Source: an uncultured Prevotella sp. | GTDB lineage: Bacteria; Bacteroidota; Bacteroidia; Bacteroidales; Bacteroidaceae | DNA: 64,000 bases | Direction: 5' to 3' | NCBI GenBank assembly: GCA_900315525.1 | Contig: OMZO01000016.1 | Span: 1 to 64,000, forward strand | Shown: positions 35,935 to 43,005 of the stretch, piece by piece | How positions within the stretch are numbered: the first letter of the stretch is position 1 | Layout of the letters: each line of letters starts with the position of its first letter | The notes under the pieces: generated by a model | Told to the model about the DNA's origin: nothing | The model's input: the letters and a program-made list of their open reading frames with translations, nothing else | The model's database searches: none | Position numbers and translations under genes: made by a program

Positions 35935-37662
35935 TTAAATTACCTCATAACCGAACTTCTCGCAGAGGCTGAGACTCATCTCCTTCAGCTTGAACTTCTG
36001 GATCTTGCCAGAGCCAGTCAGCGGAAACTCGTCGATGAAGAACACGTACTTCGGAATCTTGTAGCGAGCGATCTTACCGCGACAGAATTCCTGCACGTCC
36101 TCCGGCTCCATCTTCACACCAGGCTGGAGGATGATGAAGGCGCCTACGGCTTCGCCATATTTCTTCGAAGGTACAGCTGCTACCTGCACATCCTTGATAC
36201 CAGGCATGTGGTAGAGGAACTCCTCGATCTCACGCGGATAGATATTCTCACCACCACGGATAATCATATCCTTGATACGACCTGTGATGCGATAGAAACC
36301 ATTCTCATCCTTCACACCCAGGTCACCTGAATGCAGGAAGCCGTTCTTGTCGATCACCTCAGCCGTTGCCTGCGGATTCTTATAGTAGCCCTTCATCACG
36401 TTGAAGCCCTTGCAGCACATCTCACCCTGTACACCCACAGGACACTCCTCGCCCGTCTCGGGATCCAGCACCTTCACCTCGACAAACGGATAGTCGCGAC
36501 CTACGGTAGTGCAACGCTGCTCGAACGTATCGTTCAGACAGGTCTGCGTCATACCAGGCGAAGACTCCGTCAGACCATACACACTGGTAATAGTCATGAA
36601 CATCTTCTCCGACACACGCTTCATCAATTCAATAGGACAGAGCGAGCCAGCCATAATACCAGTACGAAGGCAACTGACGTCAAACATGTTGAACATCGGG
36701 TGATCCAACTCTGCGATAAACATCGTAGGCACACCATAGACAGCGGTACAACGCTCCTTATGGATGGAAGCCAGTACCACCAGTGGGTCGAATTTCTCCA
36801 CCACCACTTCCGTACAACCGTGCGTCAGACAGTTCATCGTGGCCAGCACCACACCAAAGCAATGAAACAGCGGCACACAGACGCAGAGCTTATCGTCCTG
36901 CGTGAAGCCCATGTTCTCACCCGTGAAGTAACCATCGTTGGCAATACCAAAGTGAGTCAGCATCACGCCCTTGGGGAAGCCCGTCGTACCTGAGGTGTAC
37001 TGCATATTGCAGACATCGTGGCAATCGACGTTCCTCTTCATCTCGTTGAGTTCCTCGTCCTCGACGTTCTGGCCCAGGAGCAGCAACTCGGCCGTGTTGA
37101 ACATACCACGATACTTCTCCATACCGATGAACACCACATTCTTCATGTGTGGGAAGCGCTCAGAGTTCAGATGTCCGCGCTCGCAGTTCTTCAACTCAGG
37201 CAGCATCGTGTAAGTCATATCCACATAGTTACAGTCCCACGTACCGTCAGTGATACAGAGGGTATGCATGTCGGAGTCCTTGCACAGATACTCCAGTTCG
37301 TTCTGCTTGTAGTTGGTGTTCACCGTCACCAGCACGGCACCGATCTTCGCCGTCGCATAGAGGAACGTCAGCCAGTCGGGCACGTTCGTTGCCCAGATAC
37401 CCACGTTCGAACCTTTCTTCACACCGATGGCAATCAGACCCTTGGCGAGGTTATCGACGCGCTCGTTGAACTTGCTCCACGTGAAGCGCAGGTCACGGTC
37501 TGAATACACGATATATTCCTTGTCGGGCGTCTTCTCAGCCCAATACTCCAGCCATTGTCCTAACGTACGCTCATAGAGCTGATAGCCCTCGCTACCCGTC
37601 TCGGCGGGATAGGTCCTGTCAGGCAGAGGTCTTCCTGCCATATCTAATTTCACGTTACTCAT
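35935..37662 (-). CDS. AMP-dependent acyl-CoA synthetase
   Basis: ANL-superfamily ligase activating a carboxylic acid (probably a medium- or long-chain fatty acid) as an acyl-AMP and then CoA thioester. Motifs are [18 protein letters not shown] (about 220), [14 protein letters not shown] (about 340), the hinge region [19 protein letters not shown] (about 440) and the C-terminal catalytic Lys in [10 protein letters not shown]. The 575 residues are normal. It starts one base after the stop of the XRE-cupin regulator gene, so the regulator probably controls this operon. Confidence 0.9.
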   Translation of the reverse strand: MSNVKLDMAGRPLPDRTYPAETGSEGYQLYERTLGQWLEYWAEKTPDKEYIVYSDRDLRFTWSKFNERVDNLAKGLIAIGVKKGSNVGIWATNVPDWLTFLYATAKIGAVLVTVNTNYKQNELEYLCKDSDMHTLCITDGTWDCNYVDMTYTMLPELKNCERGHLNSERFPHMKNVVFIGMEKYRGMFNTAELLLLGQNVEDEELNEMKRNVDCHDVCNMQYTSGTTGFPKGVMLTHFGIANDGYFTGENMGFTQDDKLCVCVPLFHCFGVVLATMNCLTHGCTEVVVEKFDPLVVLASIHKERCTAVYGVPTMFIAELDHPMFNMFDVSCLRTGIMAGSLCPIELMKRVSEKMFMTITSVYGLTESSPGMTQTCLNDTFEQRCTTVGRDYPFVEVKVLDPETGEECPVGVQGEMCCKGFNVMKGYYKNPQATAEVIDKNGFLHSGDLGVKDENGFYRITGRIKDMIIRGGENIYPREIEEFLYHMPGIKDVQVAAVPSKKYGEAVGAFIILQPGVKMEPEDVQEFCRGKIARYKIPKYVFFIDEFPLTGSGKIQKFKLKEMSLSLCEKFGYEVI

Positions 37663-37663
37663 A

Positions 37664-38248
37664 TCAGAATGGGATATAAACGAGTGCTAAGATTTTCGCA
37701 GACTTGCCAAGTGCTCCGTGCAGGTGATGCTTCACGATAGAGTCGTAGTAGATGGAGTCGCCCTGCTTCAGTTCGTATTTCTCTTTGCCATATTCCAGCT
37801 CGATCTCTCCTTCCATCACGTAGATGAACTCCTCACCCTCATGGGCAGAGAGCTTATAGTCGAGCGAGTCCGTAGGGTTGATATCGATGATAAACGGCTC
37901 CATGTGGCGACCAGCCTTCTGCTGTGCCAACGGATGATACTCCATATGCTTGCGGGCATCGGTAGCACCATTAGAGAAGCTGATGCTACTGTCGCGCTCA
38001 CGGTCGGCGGCACGTGTTACCACAGGTCCCAGCGCATCGTTGTCATCCATGAACGTACCAAGACGTACACCCAGTGCACGGGCTATCTTGATCAGCGGAC
38101 CCAGCGAGGGCAGGTTCTGATCGTTCTCAATGCTGTTAATCTGCTCTACAGAGAGACCTGTGCTCTCAGCAACCTCCTCGATCGAGAGGTTCTTAGTTTC
38201 TCTGAGTCCCTTGATCTTGGAACCCACATAAGTGTTAGTGTTGGACAT
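37664..38248 (-). CDS. XRE-family regulator with C-terminal cupin domain
   Basis: Transcription factor with an N-terminal helix-turn-helix (about residues 8-65; [20 protein letters not shown] then [16 protein letters not shown]) and a C-terminal cupin (about 115-190; [37 protein letters not shown]). The ATG at 38248 is preferred over 38272 because it begins the HTH region directly. Such proteins usually sense a small ligand through the cupin. It is one base upstream of the acyl-CoA synthetase gene, suggesting control by a fatty acid or acyl-CoA. Its promoter overlaps the queH terminator. Confidence 0.88.
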   Translation of the reverse strand: MSNTNTYVGSKIKGLRETKNLSIEEVAESTGLSVEQINSIENDQNLPSLGPLIKIARALGVRLGTFMDDNDALGPVVTRAADRERDSSISFSNGATDARKHMEYHPLAQQKAGRHMEPFIIDINPTDSLDYKLSAHEGEEFIYVMEGEIELEYGKEKYELKQGDSIYYDSIVKHHLHGALGKSAKILALVYIPF

Positions 38249-38288
38249 AATAACGTTATAAATTGATATCAATATTTACTTTGGGGCG

Positions 38289-38320
38289 CAAAATTACAAC
38301 AAAAAAACGAGACTCCCAAA
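38289..38320 (-). promoter_or_regulatory. Promoter of the XRE-cupin gene, -33 in a terminator loop
   Basis: On the minus strand TTTG (38317-38320), a 20-nt spacer and TAATTTTG (38289-38296) are an exact match to the Bacteroidota promoter pattern. The -33 element lies in the loop of the queH terminator and the spacer contains its 3' arm and U-tract. Confidence 0.7.
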
Positions 38321-38337
38321 CTTTGAGCCTCGTTTTT
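38300..38337. terminator. queH terminator
   Basis: ACGAGACTC (38307-38315) pairs with GAGCCTCGT (38325-38333) with one G-U wobble, flanked by A and T tracts on both sides. It lies about 30 bases after the queH stop and could act on both strands. Confidence 0.8.
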
Positions 38338-38366
38338 ATATAAATAAGGTGAAAACGTTGACGCCG

Positions 38367-38960
38367 TCAGGGTTCCTTGCGCATCGAGAACTCGCAGCCG
38401 CAGTACTGCTGATTATAGAACTCGTATTCCTTCAACAACTGGTTGCGGCGATCCTGCAATCCGCCCTTGCGCCAATTCTGGTCCCAGAACGTTGTGCCAG
38501 CCACCGCCTGTTCCGCCAAGCGACCTGCCCGTTCTATCTGTTCCAGACTCTTCCAGCGGCTGGAAGCCAGCGTCGTCGTGAAATAGCGGATGCCGAGTTC
38601 CTTTGCCTTCTGAGCCGTCCTGGTCAGTCGAAGTGTGAAGCACAGCTCACAGCGTCGTCCGCGCTCAGGCTCTCCTTCCAGTCCACATACATCCTGTCGC
38701 CATCTGTCATGATCGTAGTCACCATCAATCCAACCCAGCCCCAGACTCTCCGCGTGACGCTTGCTCTCCTGCTTACGGATCTCGTATTCCTCACGTGGAA
38801 AGATGTTAGGATTGTAATAAAAAATGGTAGGTTTCAATTCGTGCTTCACCATCCACTCGACAATCGCCGAGGAACATGGCGCACAGCAGGCGTGCAACAT
38901 CACCCTACCCTCTTCCTTTTCCAAAAGCCCATCAGGCAAAACAATTGCTGGTCTCTTCAT
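38367..38960 (-). CDS. queH: Epoxyqueuosine reductase QueH
   Basis: Last step of queuosine synthesis in tRNA, reducing epoxyqueuosine; QueH replaces the cobalamin-dependent QueG. Conserved cysteines are visible in VMLHACCAPCSSAIVEWM (about residues 24-28), RRCELCFTLRL (about 105) and QQYCGCEFS near the C-terminus. They belong to the Fe-S cluster and active-site regions of the former DUF208 family. The length of 197 is typical. The promoter's -7 box ends only eight bases before the ATG, so the mRNA should be nearly leaderless. Confidence 0.93.
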   Translation of the reverse strand: MKRPAIVLPDGLLEKEEGRVMLHACCAPCSSAIVEWMVKHELKPTIFYYNPNIFPREEYEIRKQESKRHAESLGLGWIDGDYDHDRWRQDVCGLEGEPERGRRCELCFTLRLTRTAQKAKELGIRYFTTTLASSRWKSLEQIERAGRLAEQAVAGTTFWDQNWRKGGLQDRRNQLLKEYEFYNQQYCGCEFSMRKEP

Positions 38961-38968
38961 CTTGGTGG

Positions 38969-38999
38969 CAAAGTTACGAAAAAATGGGTAATACCCAAA
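38969..38999 (-). promoter_or_regulatory. queH promoter, -33 in a terminator loop
   Basis: On the minus strand TTTG (38996-38999), a 19-nt spacer and TAACTTTG (38969-38976). The -33 lies in the loop of the terminator at 38979-39017. The -7 box ends eight bases before the queH ATG. Confidence 0.7.
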
Positions 39000-39017
39000 A
39001 GGTAAAACCCATTTTTT
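38979..39017. terminator. Terminator of the beta-barrel protein gene
   Basis: AAAAAATGGGT (38979-38989) and ACCCATTTTTT (39007-39017) form a perfect 11-bp stem with A/T tracts, about 20 bases after the stop of the upstream gene. Symmetric, so it could act on both strands. Confidence 0.8.
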
Positions 39018-39037
39018 CTTGTTCTGGCGTCATTTTC

Positions 39038-39703
39038 CTAGAAATTCACACCGATGGTGGCAAACAACGACCCTGTGCGCGACGTATCGAAATAGTCCTG
39101 ACTGATATTGGCAAGACCGATATCATAACCCAATTCCGCATAGAGGAAGTCGTACTGCACGCCACAACCCAGCCTGACACCACCGTCGAAACGGCTGAAG
39201 CCCTCCTTGTCGAAGCTACTGTAGGCCTGGCGCTGTCCGAAGTCCTTGATCTTTCCACCCACGCCCACAGCCACATAGCCGCCAGCAAAAGGCTGCACAC
39301 TGAAGCGCCCGTCGATGTCAATCTTGTACTTCATCAGCAGCGGCATCTCCAGATAGTCGAGGTTGTAGGTGAACTTAGAACCGTTGTAGCTACCCTCGCC
39401 ACCCTTCTCGATATACGAGAGTCCCGTCTCGAAATACACAGGCGAGCGATAACCCAACTGCACACCGACCACAGCTCCCACGTCGAGGCCCGTCTTCATC
39501 GAGCCACCGTTGAGATAACGGTCGTCTGAACTCACCGTCGAGAAAGCAGCGCCCAGACGCAGGCCTCCATACACCTCCACAGGGCTGCTATGCCGATAGT
39601 TACTGTGCCCGTGATTCGGGCTATAATAATAAGGTCTGCGATATTGTGCTGAGGCAGACAGCGTGAGCACGAGGCCCATCATCATAATCATCAGTCTTTT
39701 CAT
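39038..39703 (-). CDS. Outer-membrane beta-barrel protein (PorT-like family)
   Basis: Small outer-membrane protein of 221 residues with a signal peptide (LMIMMMGLVLTLSASAQ) and alternating-strand segments such as RLGAAFSTVSSDDRYLNGGS, GAVVGVQLGYRSPVYFETGL and a final GSLFATIGVNF. A Tyr/Pro/His-rich stretch (YRRPYYYSPNHGHSNYR) follows the signal. Relatives are annotated as 'outer membrane beta-barrel' or PorT-like; no transport function can be read here. Confidence 0.8.
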   Translation of the reverse strand: MKRLMIMMMGLVLTLSASAQYRRPYYYSPNHGHSNYRHSSPVEVYGGLRLGAAFSTVSSDDRYLNGGSMKTGLDVGAVVGVQLGYRSPVYFETGLSYIEKGGEGSYNGSKFTYNLDYLEMPLLMKYKIDIDGRFSVQPFAGGYVAVGVGGKIKDFGQRQAYSSFDKEGFSRFDGGVRLGCGVQYDFLYAELGYDIGLANISQDYFDTSRTGSLFATIGVNF

Positions 39704-39735
39704 AAGCGTTCAATCAGTTTAAATGTTCGACGCTG

Positions 39736-39743
39736 CAAAATTA
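39736..39743 (-). promoter_or_regulatory. -7 box of the beta-barrel gene
   Basis: TAATTTTG on the minus strand, about 33 bases before the start at 39703. No clear TTTG at -33. Confidence 0.45.
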
Positions 39744-39765
39744 GACTGATTCAGACATAAAATAA

Positions 39766-39800
39766 AGGGATTTCTCCTAAAATGAATCGGGGAAATCCCT
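39766..39800 (-). terminator. Terminator after the TerB-DnaJ gene
   Basis: AGGGATTTC and GAAATCCCT form a stem extended by TCC/GGG pairs around a short loop. On the minus strand it is followed by TTATTTTATG. It starts 30 bases after the stop at 39830. Confidence 0.75.
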
Positions 39801-39829
39801 ATATCGAAGGGGGGATTCTGGTCAATGAG

Positions 39830-40675
39830 TTATAAGCCGCGTGCCTTCCAGATACGGTCCTTAGCGGCGTTGATCTCCTGGAATTTCTTCTCGGCAGCCT
39901 TTCTGACGTCCTCACCCAACGCAGCCACCTTGTCAGGATGATGCTCCAGCGCAAGCTTGCGATAGGCCTTCTTCACCTCGTCGTCTGTTGCGTTCGGACT
40001 CACGCCCAGCACCTTGTAGGCGTCCTCCAGCGTGTTACCCTCCAGATGCAGCATCGAGTCAACCTCACTCTCACGGAGTCCCATCCAAAGGGCACACTCC
40101 TTCAGAGCCGCGATCTCACTCTGAGGCACACGACCATCGGCCTGCGCCACCATCACGAGGTAGTTCAGCAACTGCAGCCGCTGCGAGTAGTCCATCTGCT
40201 GGTTGATCTGCCCGCAGCACTGACGTACGGTCTGCTTGAACTGCTGCCATCCCTCACGCTTCTGCTCGTCGAAGAGTTTGTTCAGGATCTCATTACCCTG
40301 CCCGACTGCAACATCACCAAAGTTCTGGCGCAGCATCTGGCGCACCAGTTCCATCTCTGAGTGCATCGCCTTACCGTCAGCCTTAATGATATACGACGAG
40401 AGCACCAGCAACGAGAAGAGGAAGCTGTTACGCTGCCCCTGCTGCATACGCTGGCGATACGCCTGCTGGTAAGCCTCATTAAACGACTGATACGACTGCT
40501 GCCGCCACTGTTCGTCACGCTCAGAACCTGCGCCCCACGTACCCGAATTGTCAGGATTATTCACATTATCCAGCATCGAGTCGAAGAGCGAGCCGACGAG
40601 GTAGCCAGCCAACGCACCCAGCGGACCTCCAGCCATCCAGCCGATGAAGCCGCCAATCCATTTTCCTGCTGCCAT
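39830..40675 (-). CDS. TerB and DnaJ domain protein (DjlA-like)
   Basis: The N-terminus has a Gly-rich hydrophobic segment ([20 protein letters not shown]), a possible membrane anchor. A TerB-like helical domain follows (about residues 80-200; [34 protein letters not shown]). A C-terminal J domain (about 215-281) carries the HPD motif in [14 protein letters not shown]. This layout matches DjlA-type co-chaperones that stimulate DnaK at the membrane. The gene is three bases after the GlsB-like gene, so the two form an operon. Confidence 0.88.
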   Translation of the reverse strand: MAAGKWIGGFIGWMAGGPLGALAGYLVGSLFDSMLDNVNNPDNSGTWGAGSERDEQWRQQSYQSFNEAYQQAYRQRMQQGQRNSFLFSLLVLSSYIIKADGKAMHSEMELVRQMLRQNFGDVAVGQGNEILNKLFDEQKREGWQQFKQTVRQCCGQINQQMDYSQRLQLLNYLVMVAQADGRVPQSEIAALKECALWMGLRESEVDSMLHLEGNTLEDAYKVLGVSPNATDDEVKKAYRKLALEHHPDKVAALGEDVRKAAEKKFQEINAAKDRIWKARGL

Positions 40676-40678
40676 AGG

Positions 40679-40918
40679 CTACTTCTTGATGAGCGAAGCC
40701 ACCCAGAGGATAGCCACAGCGCCGACGATGGCCGTACCAAGCTGACCCAGGATGCCGCCCCATGTGATACCCAGTTGCTCAAACAGCCAACCGCCCACGA
40801 GACCGCCAAACAAACCCAGCACCAGATTCATAATGAATCCCATACCGCCACCTTTCATCAACTTGCCAGCACAGAAGCCAGCCAGACATCCAATAATAAT
40901 TGAACCTATAATACCCAT
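40679..40918 (-). CDS. GlsB/YeaQ/YmgE-family small membrane protein
   Basis: About 79 residues with three hydrophobic Gly-rich segments (IIGSIIIGCLAGFCAGKLM, FIMNLVLGLFGGLVGGWLF, LGTAIVGAVAILWVASLI), the pattern of the transglycosylase-associated protein family. The ATG at 40918 is chosen over 40951 because the upstream 11 residues are polar and overlap the promoter region. Family members are often stress-induced envelope proteins; the biochemical role is unknown. It is co-transcribed with the TerB-DnaJ gene. Confidence 0.85.
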   Translation of the reverse strand: MGIIGSIIIGCLAGFCAGKLMKGGGMGFIMNLVLGLFGGLVGGWLFEQLGITWGGILGQLGTAIVGAVAILWVASLIKK

Positions 40919-40949
40919 AATTATTAACCTATTTAGTATTTGACGCTGC

Positions 40950-40980
40950 AAAAGTAGTTAAAAGACTCGACATTAGCAAA
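40950..40980 (-). promoter_or_regulatory. Promoter of the GlsB-TerB/DnaJ operon
   Basis: On the minus strand TTG (40978-40980), a 20-nt spacer and TACTTTTG (40950-40957). This supports the ATG at 40918 rather than 40951. Confidence 0.6.
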
Positions 40981-41010
40981 CATTTTGCACGTTTTTTCGT
41001 ACACACATCT

Positions 41011-41191
41011 CATTACAGATTACAGATTACAGTTTTATTTTTGCGAGGGGGTATGTGAATGAAAAATGGAAGAAAAAGAATATTTTATATATAATAAATA
41101 ATATAATATATATATTATATTATTTATTAACTTCGAATAGCCCTATGATAGGGGGTCGCTATTTTTAAACTGTAATCTGTAATTTGTAATG
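41011..41191. mobile_element. MITE-like element with 25-bp terminal inverted repeats
   Basis: CATTACAGATTACAGATTAC followed by AGTTT (41011-41035) is repeated inverted at 41167-41191 with one mismatch in 25. The roughly 180-base unit between holds no gene. It carries a 38-bp perfect AT palindrome (41092-41129) and a CCCTATGATAGGG hairpin. This is the layout of a non-autonomous element. No target-site duplication was recognised. Confidence 0.6.
41092..41129. repeat. 38-bp perfect A/T-only palindrome
   Basis: The left half TAATAAATAATATAATATA (41092-41110) is an exact reverse complement of 41111-41129. It is composed only of A and T and sits in the middle of the element at 41011-41191, where it could extrude as a cruciform. 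Confidence 0.9.
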
Positions 41192-41212
41192 GGAGCATGC
41201 ATTTACTCAGGT

Positions 41213-41236
41213 GCGTGCTTTTTTGCGTGCTTTTTT
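41213..41236 (+). repeat. Perfect tandem 12-bp duplication
   Basis: GCGTGCTTTTTT occurs twice without a gap (41213-41224 and 41225-41236), directly after the MITE-like element. The T6 runs could weakly terminate plus-strand transcription. Confidence 0.8.
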
Positions 41237-41246
41237 GGCGATTAAA

Positions 41247-41278
41247 TTTGGAAGACCCCTGAAATTTTCGTACCTTTG
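41247..41278 (+). promoter_or_regulatory. Orphan promoter with no recognisable gene
   Basis: TTTG (41247-41250), a 20-nt spacer and TACCTTTG (41271-41278) are an exact promoter match on the plus strand. The next 170 bases contain no convincing reading frame and run into the 3' end of the convergent Nudix gene. The stretch 41192-41455 otherwise holds only the 12-bp duplication. It may drive a non-coding RNA or be the relic of a lost gene. Confidence 0.5.
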
Positions 41279-41455
41279 CATTGTCAACGAAAAAGGACGA
41301 AATTTGCGGCCTAACTGGGCGACAAAAATTGCCAAGCGCGCGGGCACGTGTTTCCTAGGGAAATCGCAAAACGGAGTCAAATCGGGGACTAGCGAATATC
41401 TTTGACATATTGATACAATCTACGACATCCACATCTGGGGAAATGGGCTATTTCA

Positions 41456-41956
41456 CTACAGGAAGAAGCGCTGGAATTCGCTTTCGAAATTGGGGGTGAG
41501 GATGTTCTGACCGATGGCTTCACGGATCTCCCGAAGACTCCAGAAACGGCCGCCATCGAGTTCGTCGGCAGAGGGGCATACAGGACCATCGTAAATGGTC
41601 TTATGGACATAGACCAGCTCGCTCTCACGGCTGCTGGTGAAGACATACTTCCCAATGAGCTGCGGCTCAAAAGCCGTGATGCCCAGTTCTTCGCGCACCT
41701 CGCGCTGCAAGGCCTGTTCGGGTGTCTCCCCATAGTCGATGTGTCCGCCTACGGCCGTATCCCACTTCCCTGGTTGGATATCCTTCCAGTCTGGGCGCTT
41801 CTGCAGATAGACTTCGCCACGAGAATTAAACACATGCAGATGAACTACGGGATGCAACAGATGGGAACCATTATGGCAAACGCCACGGGTGGCTGAACCC
41901 GTGACGTTGCCCGCCTCATCGACGAGGGGAAATATTTCCAGATTATTATCTTTCAT
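41456..41956 (-). CDS. Nudix hydrolase
   Basis: A 166-residue hydrolase of nucleoside-diphosphate-linked compounds. The Nudix box is complete: GHIDYGETPEQALQREVREE followed by LGI (about residues 71-93). The opening LEIFPLVDEAGNVTGSATRG and VVHLHVFNSRGEVYLQKRP resemble the isopentenyl-diphosphate isomerase/YfcD subgroup of Nudix enzymes. Substrate unknown. It starts 24 bases after the stop of the secreted-protein gene and is likely co-transcribed with it. Confidence 0.9.
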   Translation of the reverse strand: MKDNNLEIFPLVDEAGNVTGSATRGVCHNGSHLLHPVVHLHVFNSRGEVYLQKRPDWKDIQPGKWDTAVGGHIDYGETPEQALQREVREELGITAFEPQLIGKYVFTSSRESELVYVHKTIYDGPVCPSADELDGGRFWSLREIREAIGQNILTPNFESEFQRFFL

Positions 41957-41980
41957 TTCACTTGATTGTGGTATGTGATC

Positions 41981-42682
41981 TTACTCTGCAGGTACCAGTC
42001 CCTTCTCTGTCAGAATGGCCAGCACGTTGGAGGCAGACTGGCGCTCTCTCTTCTTGCTGACAGCCTTGTAACGGGCGAGCAGATGAGCATCATTGGCAAG
42101 CAACTTCTCCATATACTCATCATCGATGCGGGTGACGGGATAGCGGCCCTTCTCATTAGCCTCGGTATCGATGACATAGCAGCGGAAACTATTCAGCTGG
42201 TTACGGCCAAGCCAGATGGCTGCAGAGGTACCACGCAGGGCAATACTCGTGCCAAGAGGGGTAAAGAAGCTGGCAACATTGGCACCAAGCCCCAGAAGGA
42301 ACGCTCCGTCGTTGATGTGATAGACAGCAACGATCAGCTTGTCACCATCATACTGATAGCCCTGAACGTAGTTTGAACAATCGAGGATGACATCATCTTC
42401 GCGCAGATTGCGACAGTTCACGTAGATCTGCTTGCCAGCCTTGATGGCCAGGACCTCTTTCTTCAGTTTCTTGTCAGCTTCCTTGTCGCCAGTCTTGATC
42501 TTATATTCTGTGTCGTCCCACTTAATCTGAGGCATCTGCTCCGTGCGACCACCAACGAGATCGTCAACTGCGGTCCAATGACCAGCCTTGTAGTCACCAT
42601 AAGTCATGCAATACTGTACTGACTGTGCCATCATCATCATCGGCATGCAGCATGCCATCATCATCATTGCGAACTTCTTCAT
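41981..42682 (-). CDS. Secreted protein of unknown function (possibly DUF6563-like)
   Basis: A 233-residue protein with a Met-rich signal peptide (FAMMMMACCMPMMMMAQ). The mature part has AGKQIYVNCRNLREDDVILD, a Gly/Phe-rich hydrophobic stretch (DGAFLLGLGANVASFFTPLG) and a basic C-terminus (KAVSKKRERQSAS). I do not recognise a catalytic motif. It has its own promoter and precedes the Nudix gene. Confidence 0.7.
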   Translation of the reverse strand: MKKFAMMMMACCMPMMMMAQSVQYCMTYGDYKAGHWTAVDDLVGGRTEQMPQIKWDDTEYKIKTGDKEADKKLKKEVLAIKAGKQIYVNCRNLREDDVILDCSNYVQGYQYDGDKLIVAVYHINDGAFLLGLGANVASFFTPLGTSIALRGTSAAIWLGRNQLNSFRCYVIDTEANEKGRYPVTRIDDEYMEKLLANDAHLLARYKAVSKKRERQSASNVLAILTEKGLVPAE

Positions 42683-42743
42683 TTCCTTAATTCTTTTTTA
42701 AATTAAACTTCATGTTATTGCTGTCATTTTCTGTTTGACGGTG

Positions 42744-42751
42744 CAAAGGTA
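42744..42751 (-). promoter_or_regulatory. -7 box of the secreted-protein gene
   Basis: TACCTTTG on the minus strand, about 60 bases before the start at 42682. The divergent gap 42683-43005 holds this box, the plus-strand box at 42941-42948 and no other recognised feature. Confidence 0.5.
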
Positions 42752-42940
42752 CGGCGAAAATTCCATATAGCCATCACGAAGAGTCAAAAATCACATCTGT
42801 TGTGGCGACACCTGGGCTTCTGTACGACAAAGGGGCATAAAGAGCCACTTATCGTGTCGCCCCTATGCCGTTTCTAGGGAAGCGATGGGGCAAAAATACA
42901 AAAACATGATGATAAATGGTGATGTTTTGAGAATATTTTG

Positions 42941-42948
42941 TAAATTTG
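42941..42948 (+). promoter_or_regulatory. -7 box of the tricorn-like protease gene
   Basis: TAAATTTG matches TAnnTTTG, giving a 5' UTR of about 50 nt before the ATG at 43006. The -33 element is unclear. Confidence 0.45.
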
Positions 42949-43005
42949 TAGCCGAATAGTCAGACTAACCAGATTCTTCCAAGAATCAATTAACTAGATA
43001 AAGAA

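Noticed and set aside
41211..41405. 64-codon plus-strand frame after the MITE-like element
   Set aside because: It spans a tandem 12-bp repeat and an entire promoter, starts with GTG without a ribosome-binding site, and has no recognisable domain.
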